From positions 72,501 to 136,500 of the forward strand of contig JAXRKP010001304.1 of NCBI GenBank assembly GCA_037039925.1: a stretch of DNA of 64,000 nt, read 5' to 3'. Under the pieces are notes generated by a model, which ran no database searches, was not told the DNA's origin, and saw nothing but the letters and a program-made list of their open reading frames with translations. Origin of the DNA: Doris montereyensis (taxonomy: Eukaryota; Mollusca; Gastropoda; Nudibranchia; Dorididae). Positions 1-11,700 of the stretch are shown here, one piece after another (within the stretch, counting starts at the first letter, position 1; each line of letters starts with the position of its first letter). The position numbers and the translations under genes are program-made.

Positions 1-204
1 CTATTGAAAATTGGAGAAGAAAGAGTGCTTGTACTTGTACTTAAACATGAACATTCTATTGAAAATTGGAAAAGAAAGAGTGCTCGTACTTGTACTTAAA
101 CATGAACATTCAATTGAAAATTGGAAAAGAAAGAGAGTGATTGTACACTTAAACATGAACATTCTATTGAAAATTGGAAAAGAAAAGAGTGCTCGTACTT
201 GTAC
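1..204. repeat. 55-bp tandem repeat, about 3.7 copies
   Basis: The phrase ATTGAAAATTGGA recurs at about 2, 57, 113 and 165, each time followed by AAAGAAAGAGTG and later by TTAAACATGAACATT. The unit is 53-55 bp and copies differ by a few bases. The array runs into the left edge, so its full size is unknown. The open frame across it (11-361) is only the repeat read three times and is not called as a gene. Confidence 0.9.
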
Positions 205-234
205 TTGTTATAGAGCACATCATCAAGATTTGTT

Positions 235-545
235 CGTTTCATTTAATTTACCCACATCCACAACTAAGGTGATCTCAGGGTTTTGGTATGATTTTTATTT
301 CGTTTTGCCCGGACTGCCTTGTAAACAGCCAAGTGGCTTTAACGTGCACAGGGCGTTGTGATCTGCACACGGGACCTCCTTTTTATCGGCCGTCTCCGAC
401 CGGACTGGGTGTCGATCCACCTACCTGGACCGGGGGGTAGATTTTACTCCAAAAAAAGAGAAAACTTTTTTAACCGTTAGCAGGGCTCAAACCACTACCT
501 TTTGATTGAGAGGCCGTCACCTTGCCCCTGGACCACCGAGCCCCT
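235..545 (-). mobile_element. tRNA-derived SINE (family A), nearly full length
   Basis: Read on the minus strand from 545, the sequence starts with a tRNA-like head: an A-box-like GTGGTCCAGGGGCAAGG and a B-box-like GGTTTGAGCCC. The body follows (TAAAATCTACC near 440, GGATCGACACCCAGTCC near 410). The tail at 235-300 contains CACCTTAGTTGTGGATGTG and GGGTAAATTAAATG. Body pieces recur at 44640-44740, the tail at 25530-25625 and the head at 42147-42185, which shows an interspersed family. The tail resembles the short one-orientation repeat described elsewhere in this list. Confidence 0.7.
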
Positions 546-960
546 CGTACATCGAGAAACGGTAAAGGAGATTTTTTGGCCATGTGTGGAGACAAATGAA
601 CTAGAACTATTAGCAACATCTTGGAGTCATAGAATGGACAAGAGCTTGTGGCAGACAACGCACCACATACGTAAAACTAAAACTAACACTAACAGTAACA
701 GCATTAAGACAAAACAAGTCCGATATCACCAGCTCGGATTTTACAGAAAGTGGCTGAAGACAGAACGTGGAGAGGGATGGTCAGCAACGGTCTAATTACT
801 ATTATATTAAGTGCAAATGCAAGCCATAAATGATGATTATTATCATTATTATTACACGTAGTATTATCATTATTATTACACGTAGTATTATTATTATTAC
901 ACGTATTATAATTATAGTATAGTACATATGGTAGTAAGAGTAGCATAAGTAGCAATAGCA
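546..960. other. No gene seen; AT-rich with ATT runs
   Basis: No coding or RNA gene is supported. The stretch 838-910 holds three diverged ATTATT blocks separated by ACACGTA, a short degenerate tandem repeat. Confidence 0.6.
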
Positions 961-1176
961 TTGATGCCTTATTTAGTGTTTAGATCTAGATTTTAGATAT
1001 TTCTCGCTTGTTATAAAACCTAGTGGTAGAATATTATACCCGAAACATCATGTGCCTGTTCTGTTTTTATATTTTATATATTAGTTATACATGTAGTTAT
1101 AGTTATACTTTTATAGGTGGGAGTTGCCATTTTTCACATTTGACTCACTCCACTGTGGCTCCATCAGTAGTAATAA
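961..1176 (+). mobile_element. Dispersed CCCGAAACGTCA repeat, copy 1 (degenerate)
   Basis: It shares with the copies near 26.5, 27.2 and 50.1 kb an ordered set of blocks: TGATGCC, AGATATTTCTCG, TTGTT, ATACCCGAAAC, TGTTCTGT. It also shares with the 27.2-kb copy the end block CACTGTGGCTCC. The hammerhead-like 5' half seen in the 26.5-kb copy (CTGACGA) is replaced here. The family is not recognised. Confidence 0.6.
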
Positions 1177-1181
1177 TATCA

Positions 1182-1215
1182 CTATCATTATTATTATTAT
1201 TATTATTATTATTAA
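1182..1215. repeat. (ATT)n microsatellite
   Basis: About ten uninterrupted ATT units at the 3' edge of the preceding dispersed repeat, possibly its tail. Confidence 0.85.
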
Positions 1216-1889
1216 AGTCCTTAATTAACGAGTGAAATCTGTTTATAATAAGTTTTTTGTTGTTTTGTTTATAAGTTAATATTATCATAATGATTAATAG
1301 TACTAATAGTACATATAGTAATTGTAATCATTTTTAGCATTAGTATTAGTAATAGTACATGTACATAATATTAATTGTTATTACAATATTTTCATTATTA
1401 TTATTTGTTAGTACATGTATTAGTATTGTTGTTGATATACTAATTTTACATGTACAACGTATTATACAATACCTGAGAAGTCACTGGTACTACTAGTACT
1501 AGTGGTACTGGTACTGGTAGTTGGTAATGGTAGGGCAGATTCTGATCGAGATCTATGGATCCTGCTAACATTCATGAAGAAAGTAACAGGTTTCAACTCA
1601 CTCACTTATCAAGTAACTTACTGCCTGCTTCTTTTGTCTAATTTACATCTGTGTAAGTAGTGTTATGTACTGTCACTGTGTCAGTGTTTTGGTTGCTTTC
1701 TTCCTTGTTGGGTTGTTTCCTTGGCATTCAGTCGGACATGGTGATCATCTAGATCTAGATGTCATAAAAAAAATAAGATTCAAGCGCCTCCATTACGCCT
1801 CTAGTTTTTTAATCAAGTGTACCTTTGTCAGTTCATTTTCAGATTCTGATTTTATTTGTTCATGCATGTAATGATTATTATGGGTATGG
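1216..1889. other. No feature seen; AT-rich
   Basis: Contains loose TAGTAC/GTAC-rich low complexity around 1290-1530. No coding signal was found on either strand. Confidence 0.5.
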
Positions 1890-2145
1890 ATAGACTGCAG
1901 GGATTGCAAGATTCTAAGTTTGGATCCTAGCAATGAGCAAAGCTGTGCCCAATGTTGTGTTCTTCAGGAAAGACAAATTTTTACCCACTTGGCCCAGGCG
2001 CAAATGGGTCACAGCACTAGCTTGGGAGTAAGAAGAAGCACCTCTCTCAGAGTAGAGGCATGTCCAGGTGATTATTATCACTTGTTTCACTTCATGCCAT
2101 ACAAAACGAGATATGCTTCGGCATTATGGGCCCCAATGGAAGTTT
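1890..2145 (+). mobile_element. Degenerate tRNA-type SINE
   Basis: The order of blocks is typical of marine-invertebrate tRNA SINEs: a B-box remnant (GGATTGCAAGATTCTAAG, then GGATCCTAGC), then ACCCACTTGGCCCAGGCGC, then GGGCCCCAATGGAAG near the 3' end. No target-site duplication was identified. It is a different family from the SINEs at 235 and 52.6 kb. Confidence 0.45.
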
Positions 2146-2747
2146 TATTAATACTTAATAATATTTGGTATGTAAAGCTACATTTATCCACTACACATTA
2201 CACAAAAAGTAATATGACAAATGTATATTTTTACATATAAACTTTTGTTTTTATTTGTCTTTTAAATATACATTTAGAAACCAAAGAATCAATAACAATG
2301 CTTATTAATAGAAATGATCCAAGGATTGACTCAATTAATTGTAATAACCAGTACAAACACACACTGTGATTACCAAGGCAAGGAGAGTACGCCAATAAAT
2401 GTACGAGGGAGGAAGAAAAACCATGTTTCATGTGAACACAAAGAACATACCAATCAAGCCAAGATAAGGATATGGGTAAGAAACTAAAACCTAATATTGG
2501 ACAATGCTATAAAATCTATGCAATATCAAAAGCATACAAAAGTTGTACTCAACATGTGTGACATGATGATAAGACCTTGAGAAACTAGCAAGTTTAAAGA
2601 ATTACACACAATTCAATAAGAAAAAAAATCTTTGTGAACCATTAATGATGGGTAGTATACAATCAATAATTAGAAAAGAAATGAAGGAAATTAAAATATG
2701 ACCCATATATCATTTGTACTCTTGTGAATATAATGTTATCAACAAGC

Positions 2748-2796
2748 GATAATAATAATAATAATAATAATAATAGTAATAATAATAATAATAATG
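2748..2796. repeat. (AAT)n microsatellite
   Basis: AAT units with one AGT interruption. Confidence 0.9.
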
Positions 2797-5700
2797 ATCA
2801 AAGTAACTAGAGAGATTAACTTGGATAGCCATAAACCATTAAACCGAGAAATGAAAACCAAAAGTGAATAATACACCGTTTGCATTCAGCATTGATGAGA
2901 TGCATCATCAGTAACTACAATCATATGTACAAGAGACCAAGTCCAAAGGAAACATGGTGCCGAACAAGAGGAGAAACGGGAGGACAAGAAAGATACATGA
3001 AACAAGTAGATAAAATATACTGAGTAATAAAAAGTAAAAGGGACAAAGGTCCAACAGATTGGTCATCGGAGAACATCAGCCATGTGTTCTAAAGTGACAT
3101 AATATAAAAAAAGTCACCCAAAACCTCTCACCTAGTCCCTCAGGGATGGAAGGTTGAGGTTCATACATGGTTGCAGGGGACATTCCAAACAGTCGTAGAC
3201 ACGCACACGTATACTTGTTGACACACTCATACACATATTAGGTATAATCACCAACACACTTGCAAGCCCACTAAAGATACTGCCGTACAGATTTCTGCTT
3301 CTAAAATTAGCGTCACCATGTCTAAATTATTTTTTAAATGCTTTGTGCATGAGGTTGCAGAAGTAATAATGGTGATAGAAACACAATACAAAAATAGAAT
3401 ACCTTGGAGTCTTCATGAATTATCCATCATTTATTTATTCTTATTATCATAACTATTAATAACCATATATTTTAAGCCGGGAGGAGATAATTTGAAAAAG
3501 AAAAACTAAAATTAAATCTTAAAAAATGTACAGCATTCAATTGATACTAAAAATTGAAAAATTTGTTGTGAAAGCAGGAGCACAATGACATTATTAATGT
3601 AATAAAAGAAATACTCTTGCACGGTCATAAGATAGAGATTGAAGAATGGGGGAATAACAATTTTCATCTACAGCAATAGCAACACAATACATGTGACAAT
3701 ACTACAATGTGTGAAGGTGGCATGACAAGTACAGAGCAATAAACCTAAACATTGCAAATCTTTTGTTTTTAAAATAATATCAAGAACATTCATCAAACAA
3801 TATTTCTATGTCAAATTATTGTGTACATGCACAAGTTGAAACCTTCAGACTATGACAAATGGCAGTTTTTTTTCTTGTTGAAATCATGATTAACAGTCAA
3901 GTCATTATTGAATTAGAGGGGGGAGGGGAGTTGGCAATGGATACATTGAGCCTTATTGAGTCATTGCAACATGTCATGTAGGGGGGGAGTCAATTATCTA
4001 TGTTCATTTAATGTTAAATACCAATTTTATAAGATAATAAAAAATTTAAAGTACAGGTCAAAATCAATATGACATGAGTACATCAGCATAAAAAAAATAA
4101 AAATAAAATGATCATCTTGAAAAATAAATGAAGATATTCTTACTATGAATGGCTGTAAAAGGGAGAATGAAGGGTAGGGGTAGTGTCATTTGTTTAAGGG
4201 AGGGTCGGAGATATAAAGGAACAATAGCATGGCATTAAACTAAGCAAAACTGAGAAAGATCAGGGGACTAGTCAAATTCACACAATTGTCTTTGGCCCTT
4301 ATGTTTTGTGTTGTTTATAATTAACAGATTATTTTTATCTTTCGTGGAAGTCAAAAAATGTCAATTTAAAATTACATTCATGAAAAAGTGAGCATTTTTC
4401 AACTGATAAAAGCACATTTCAAGGATAACAAAATTATTTCATAAGAGTACATGACAATTCAATATGAGCAATGACTTTGGGCTATGATGGGATGTAGCAT
4501 TCCTCTTTTATCTGACTGCCATTTTCAAAAAAATGTTTATTTAAAACATACAATGCTATCATCAATAATATTGTTGCTTAATTCTCTTCTTTCAATTACA
4601 ATGCATCAACATGATGGGAACACGAAAAGGGATTGGGAGGTGGCACAATAGCAACAGAGCTGATGCTAATAAATATCCATTTGTCAACAATAAACAGAGA
4701 AGTAATCTGTCTTGTTTATTTGAGGTGATCATCTAAGTGGGGGATTAGAACAAATGAATCATCAATCAAATAACAACTAGTAACAGTGGTCTAGACATTG
4801 CAGAGCAGACATTGAGGGGAGGGAGGGAGGGAAGGAGGGGGAATCACCGAGGCCCGTGTAGTTTGTGGTGAAACAAGGAACATTACATTAAGAGATGTTA
4901 CAAAGGTTGCAATTGGATCACAGTTTATGATTCTTACATGGAACGCCCACACACATGTTGATTCCAACAATTCATGATATGAACGTGGAAAAGCAGCATT
5001 ACACTGACATCATAAAAAATAATTCACCAATCTGTTATGTAGTTCACTTCGTTCCTTTTGAAATTTCCTTGAGACATTTTTTTTTTTACATGTTAAGTAA
5101 CTGACTGAACACTTATCAAAAAGTAGTAAACAAGAGATTTAAAATAATAATAGTAACAATATACCAGTAATAGCAGAAGTAATAATATGAATAATCGTAA
5201 CAAGCATTTATCATTTAACCATATATATCTATCTGAAAGGGAATGGTCACAGACTTTTTCATGTTCGTATCCAAAAGAATGGCACCAAGGAACAAGTACA
5301 AGGAATCAAATCAAAATCATTCATCAAATTAGCATGAGGTGTGATGTAGCTTTTTTCAATTTTGTACGGTTCTTCAGGGCCAACTGTCCGTTACCATGCA
5401 TTCAAACAAGCAAGAAAAGATTACTAGAAAAATAATAAAATTAAAAGAAATTTTCCTTTTGTTTTTACAGTTACAAGTGAAATCATAAGCACACAAAATA
5501 TACCTTCATTGAAGGTGAACAGAAATATAAAACATCAAATCACCATTGCCGAGAGGAATGAGAGATAAGATTAAAATAACTAGTTTCCAATCATTAAAAA
5601 GACAGAATAATAATGAAATGGAAACATCTTTGATTGTGCTTGTGGTGCATTTACAAGGATATCATTCTACATTTGTAAAAATACCTTTTAAAAATAATAA

Positions 5701-6903
5701 AAATAATTAATATCAAATACATGCGGTAAATTGCTTGAACGTCTAAATAGAGGAATAATGAGAGAAATGGACATAAAGAGCGAGACGCAGGAAGAAGAAA
5801 AGGAGGAGGAAGAAGTAGAGGAAGAAAAAGAAGAGACAACACAAGACGGCCAGAAAACCAACATTAAGAAAGGGAACCAGAAGGCGGTATAAACAGCATT
5901 AAGACCATATAGCTGCTATGTGCATGACAAAAAATGTTTAAAAATAGATCATTTCAATAGATTTCCACTAGAAATGAGTGCACTGCGTCAACTTTCATGC
6001 CACCTCAGCCATTGGAAAATACAACTGACATGAAGACATAACCATTGTAACTGTACAACATAAGACTTGATAAAAACAATACACGTTGATGCTAATATTT
6101 TTTATTATACTCATTATTATTATTATTATTCTTATATTCATTACCATTATATTTTTCTTATGTTTATTATCATTGTTATCATTAACATGGTCATTATAAA
6201 GGAGACAGGTTTGATTTGAATAATTAGCTATGTTTTTTTCTCTACCTTCATGATAAATGTACAAAGAGAAACAAGAGCAATGTTATTTCCACATGCCACC
6301 ATTAAAAAGCAAAACAAACAAAAAACAACAAAAAAGCATTAAACATGATATATCAACCAACTACAATGAAAAGAAAAGGAAAAGAGAAAAAAAAACAACA
6401 AAAAACTTTTTGGCATTTTCAATAGAAGCTACAGGACATCATAGAAATGACCCGAGGGGCCACCATCCTAAGTCATTGAATATTTGTTCATGATAAAACA
6501 TGATATGTTTACATCTCACGATTCACTTAGTAAAATAAACAGGGTATGATAAAAATTCAGATCATAATCATCAAGCTTTAAAAATAGTAAAACCAAAGGG
6601 AAAAAAGGCATGTCAAATAAAAAAGGTGGGGGAAAAACATCTTCAATCAATGGTAATACTGTCTTCATTTGAGTCATAACCATTACAATTTAGAATTCCG
6701 TTAAATTCATGGGTGGCAAAGCATGATGAATTAAATAAATTCTTGATTGGAAAGACCTGACTGTATATACAGAACACAGGCAATTGTACAAACTATTTCC
6801 AACAGAAATGGAATATGCATTGAGATAAATATCATAATATAATTAGAACCACTGCTATAACACGAGTTTCCTTTCAACTCTCTTAATTCTTGAGTGTGAG
6901 CAG

Positions 6904-6976
6904 TGTGTGTGTGTGTGTGTTTGTGGTGGGATACGATTAGGGGGGGGGGGGGAGGGGGAGGGGAGGGGGAGGAAGG
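6904..6976. repeat. (GT)n followed by G-run / purine tract
   Basis: A short GT run is followed by 13 consecutive G from 6940, then AGGGGG-type repeats to about 6976. The plus strand has several G-runs close together and so has G-quadruplex potential. The open frame across it (6903-7136) is a composition artefact. Confidence 0.8.
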
Positions 6977-8595
6977 GCAAGGAATTGTGTCAACATTCAA
7001 CAGAAGCACGCTATACAACAAAACCATCCATCCACACCAACAATGTGACATGCATACCCCAGCAATGAGCAACCATAGCTTCTTTGACCACAGTTGTTGG
7101 AGCACAAACACCAATTATTATTATGATGACACATAAAAAGTGATTGTACAAAAAGCCTTACAGGGACCAGTCCACAGCAACATGGCAATGTGCCCAGCTA
7201 ATAAGATGATCATAACAACACAATTCCAATAAATCCAAACACTGAAACAAGTCAATTCCTACGGTTAAGTAGAAATAAAAATGCAAATGAAATGAAGAAA
7301 CTGGAAACACTGGAAAACACAGAAGAAAATGAAACAAAATTATCTGCAAACTGTCTTGAAAGATTAATCCATATAACTCTAAAAAAAACTACATGGAATG
7401 TGCAACACAAACCTAACAAACAATTATTTCACTTCTTTTACTATGACTAACTTGACATAAGAGAAGGAAAATGAACATTCCACACATGAAACACCTAATT
7501 ACTTTTGTAGCACTGCATGAATAAAATTGTGTGCCACAGACTACACAAATTGTCCAGGCATTACGACAAGTACATCAAAAGTGATGAATGTACAAAGAAT
7601 AGCTCATGTGTCAAGCAGCCGAATCTGGCATGCAACAGAGAGCAAAGATTTAGTACCACCGACACACCAACCGAAGCATCCATCTATAATGATGCTAGCT
7701 ACCATCAAGAAAGGAAAAACTTCAATACTAATGTCTCTTTAACAACCTTTTCTTGGGACAAAACTGAAAATCTGAAGATAAGATCTCAATCCGAGGCCAT
7801 ACATGAGAAAAGACATGATCTTTATCTTTGTTCTCAAATGCAGGTGTTACCTACAAACAAGAATATACTTTAAAATCAGAGCTAAAAATCCAAAAGTTTC
7901 TTTATGTGCAAGTCAGCACAAAAATGTCACAGAGAGAAAAAAATAGAAAGAAAACATGAATAAATAATAAAAACACTGAAAAGGGACAGTGTGTGAAGCG
8001 AGGATCAAGTTATGGTTACAAAATACACAACAAAAATCTATATGAATCCACTTAAGGAGATGAACTACTTCTCTCTCCAAGAAGACAAATTTCCGAGAAG
8101 GGAGGGGGAATATAATTAAAACAAATTTTAAAAACCCTAAACAAGAGCCAAAACAAAACAAAATAAAAACAAGAAAAGAAATGAGACACAAAAAAGGGTG
8201 GAAAAAGCAAACACCACTGCAGCAATTCTTCAGGTGTGACTTCCAACTGGAGCTGATTTGCTTTAGTCTGTTTTACCCATTCCTCACATCAACAGCAACT
8301 GGAAAAAAAAAGCTGTAAATGACAAGAACAGGGAGAAAGTGTAAAGATCATAATCTAGAGCATGAGACATAAGTGTAACAAAGATCGCTTTTCATCCTTT
8401 TATATTCTAAAATGGTCTCCCTACATGCATTCTCCCAGGCTGTTCACAAGTTACTAGTCATTTCCTTCCACTCCCCTTTCTGTGATGTATTACTATAATG
8501 AAATTGCTTTACAATTCATATTAACAGAGAAAAGTATACATATGAATATATATAAATGTTCAACATTTACCCAGATCCTAATCTGGAGGCGAGAT

Positions 8596-8759
8596 CTACG
8601 GTTGACCAGGTTGCCCTCCTTGGGCCATGGCTGCTGCTGCTGCAGCCTGATTCTGTGAGTGTTGGAGAACCATGTTTGCTTCATGCAGCATACCTTGATT
8701 ACGATAGAACTGAGCCCACGCTTCACTGTAGTCAGGCTGACCAGTTTGGGGATTTATAG
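8596..8759 (-). CDS. FUBP: FUBP exon 18 (second YM motif, stop)
   Basis: Reads [20 protein letters not shown], then [17 protein letters not shown], an Ala run and [10 protein letters not shown], stop [18 protein letters not shown] matches QPDYSAAWAEYYRQQ of the FUBP1 C-terminus. Acceptor accctttag. The frame needs phase 1 in, which exon 17 does not give as written; a lost G on each side of the junction would fix it. Confidence 0.85.
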
Positions 8760-11700
8760 CTAAAGGGTAGAGAAAATTTACAGGAATTTATCATCCAGGA
8801 ACCATCTTAAAAAAATATAGTTAAAAAATAATAGATATATCAAGAACATGAAATTGAAAACATTTGTGTTTTTAATTTTAAAAATACACACAAAGGTCAC
8901 TGATGAATTATAATGTTACAGCATTTTCTCCGGGAACAGTCACTGATTTTAAGTTACGTGGAAAGAAATGTGTTCTGAATTTTCTATATTGTGATAACAT
9001 TATACCTGTTCAGATTAGTTTGGAATCCAAGAGCGCAATAGGAAAATGACACCAGTGGTACAAAAAGTCTACATATATCAGTCAGTAACACATTCTTTTC
9101 CACATAGCGGGAGTCCATTTCCAAATAGAGCCCGTGACCAAAATATTTTCCGATGTATTTACCAAGCCGATGACACGCCTTTTACGGGATTTGAAGGTGA
9201 GTCATATTTTGATTCTGTATTTAGTGTCCGCTTGTTCAAAACATTTCTTCTTCTGAATAGACTTCTTAATTATAACTTTTTTCCCCTTCAATATTCTAGT
9301 GCAGTAGTAGATGCAGATTTTTTAAATTCCCAAACTGGTGTGTTAGCTGATGACCTCCATGAAAAGGAAAGGACGAATTTTGCAATCTTTCAATTTCTAT
9401 TACTTCCTGACATTGAGAGAGAAAATAAGATGGACTGTCACATTTTCGGATATTGCCAAATGGGGCGCTTAGCATGCAAAATTATCTACCCTTGTTTCAG
9501 GAACAGATCAGTGGCAACTCTTTTGTGTTAGGCCTGAAACCCTTCTTTAATTATAGTAAAATACGAGGGGGGGGGGGGCTATGAAGAGCATGAGAAAGAC
9601 CAAAGCATGCCCAATACAATAAGTTGAGAATGCCAAAGGAGAAATAATGAAAGTAAACAGCCAAATCATGGAGAAAGTATTTTTTAACAATTACATAATC
9701 CCTCCAGAACATATGAAACAACATATGAAACAAGGAGTAAAGATTAATTAGTAAGAGTAACAAGTAATCCAGAGGAGACAGCTGAAGATGTAGATATCTC
9801 AATGAAAAAAGAAATCCAAACAGCTATAGGAAAAGTGAAATTAGGAAAAGTACTGTAGTACCAATACATAAGAAAGGATCAACTATGGAATGCTCAAACT
9901 ATAGAGGGATATCACTACTTAGCGTACCAGGAAAAGTGTATGCCAGGATACTGGAAATGCGACTACGGAAAGAGTAGAGGATCAGATTGAAGGACACTAG
10001 AGTGGATTTAGACTTTTATAGACTTAGAAAAGGCATTTGACACTGAGGAGGGATGAACACAATGTAGAGCCAAATTTAATAGCAGCCATTAAACGTTTTT
10101 ACAATTAACCAACATGTGCAGTGACTAACTGGAAACATATCTGGAAAATTTGATGTAGATATAGGAGTAAGACAGGGTTGTATCCTAAGTCCTCTTTTGT
10201 TTATCACATTTATGGATTCAGTCGCAAAGGCATCCTCAAAAATGAAGAAACAATGAAGGTACGTGGAAGCTCAAACCAGTAAATGTATCAATGCTTTCGT
10301 TTGCTGATGATTTAGTTCTGTTTGGAAAATCAGAAAGTGACCTTCAGTCGAAAAGCAACATTATAAACAATGAACTAAATAAAAGAGGAATGAGAGTAAA
10401 TGCAAAGAAAACCAAAACAATGCTAGTAACTAGGGAAGCTCAAACACAAAATCTTAAATTGGGCAGGGAGAAAATTAGTTCACAGCTACAATTACCTAAG
10501 AGTAATGATTAACTCAAGAGAACAAATCAGCCAGAGAACCCAAAAAGGCAAGTGCAATATGTAACCATCTAGGAAAGGCATTTATAGGTAAACAAGAATT
10601 GTCAAAAAAAACCAAAATGGCTGTATACAACAGTTTATTGTCCTACTCTCCTCTATGGCAGCGATACCTGGACCTTAGACAGTAGAGAATGAGTACAGGC
10701 ACCTGAAATGAAATATCTATGCCGAGAAGTAGGGAAATCTAAAAGAGGCAATCAAAAACAACAATAAAAGATCAAACCAAAGCAGATGGCATAAAAACTA
10801 AGATAGAAATAAATCAATTGAGACGGTTTGGGCATGCAAACAGAATGAATGACAATAGAACAGCTAAATCAGTATACAGTGCTAAAGCCAACTTCGGAGA
10901 AAGTGAGAAGATATAAGGCATTGAGGCAAAGAAATTTAACTTTTTTGGAAGGAAACAGATCATCTCGGGCATCTGAACTCATACACCGAAAGGTAGAATG
11001 GGAACCGATAAAGAAAGAACTCGTCTGCTGTCACTATAGAATAAATAGCAATGGTAAAAAAACAGCCACGCAAAAGAGTTACCCCCAATCTCGGATTTCG
11101 CGCAATGCATCATAATCATGGGACAGATGGGGGAGCTAAATGCCTTATTGAAAAGGAATTATGAAAGACTGCAGTTCCCAAATTTGTGAAAATTGCTGTG
11201 ATCTTGTGCAGATTCTAGGTGAATTTTAGCACGGTGAAAGAAATATCTTACAGGAAACAGGGCGTCCATATCCACTCAGAACCTTGGGGACATCTAGCAT
11301 GCTCCATAGCTAACTCAATTTAAATGGGACTTATTTTTCAGGACATAGTGTAAATAGTGTCCGTGGTTTTATTTTTTACTTCATTTGAAATTGTAAATGT
11401 GATTTAAATCGAATTAATGAAATGTAGTGGTATCAATGTCAAGACTCGGTCAGGTGTTCCTGGTTTCAATTTCAGGAGGCTGGCAGGTCTGAGGTCATAT
11501 CGAAAACTTACTGAGCTTTAGGCATAAAAACGTATTAGTCACGTATAAGTGACCCAATGAATGATTTCAATTAAGGAGATAAAATGTACTTGTAACGTTC
11601 ATATACTTTGCAACGCTCATATACTAATGTGCTTAAACAGCAGTATTGACATAGCTCTAATAGCCTAGAGTAAGCAGCAATCACCAAACAGAGGATGCCC

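Larger units (their letters stand above)
2146..8595 (-). other. Repeat-poor AT-rich region; possible long FUBP 3' UTR
   Basis: This is the stretch immediately 3' of the FUBP stop codon (gene strand minus). It has no recognisable coding exon, LINE or SINE, unlike the rest of the window. It is AT-rich with scattered TTTATT on the plus strand (AATAAA on the minus strand), for example near 2250. Being part of the transcript is inference; ordinary downstream intergenic DNA is equally possible. Confidence 0.3.

Noticed and set aside
11..361. 116-codon frame at the left end
   Set aside because: It consists of a 55-bp tandem repeat and part of a SINE.
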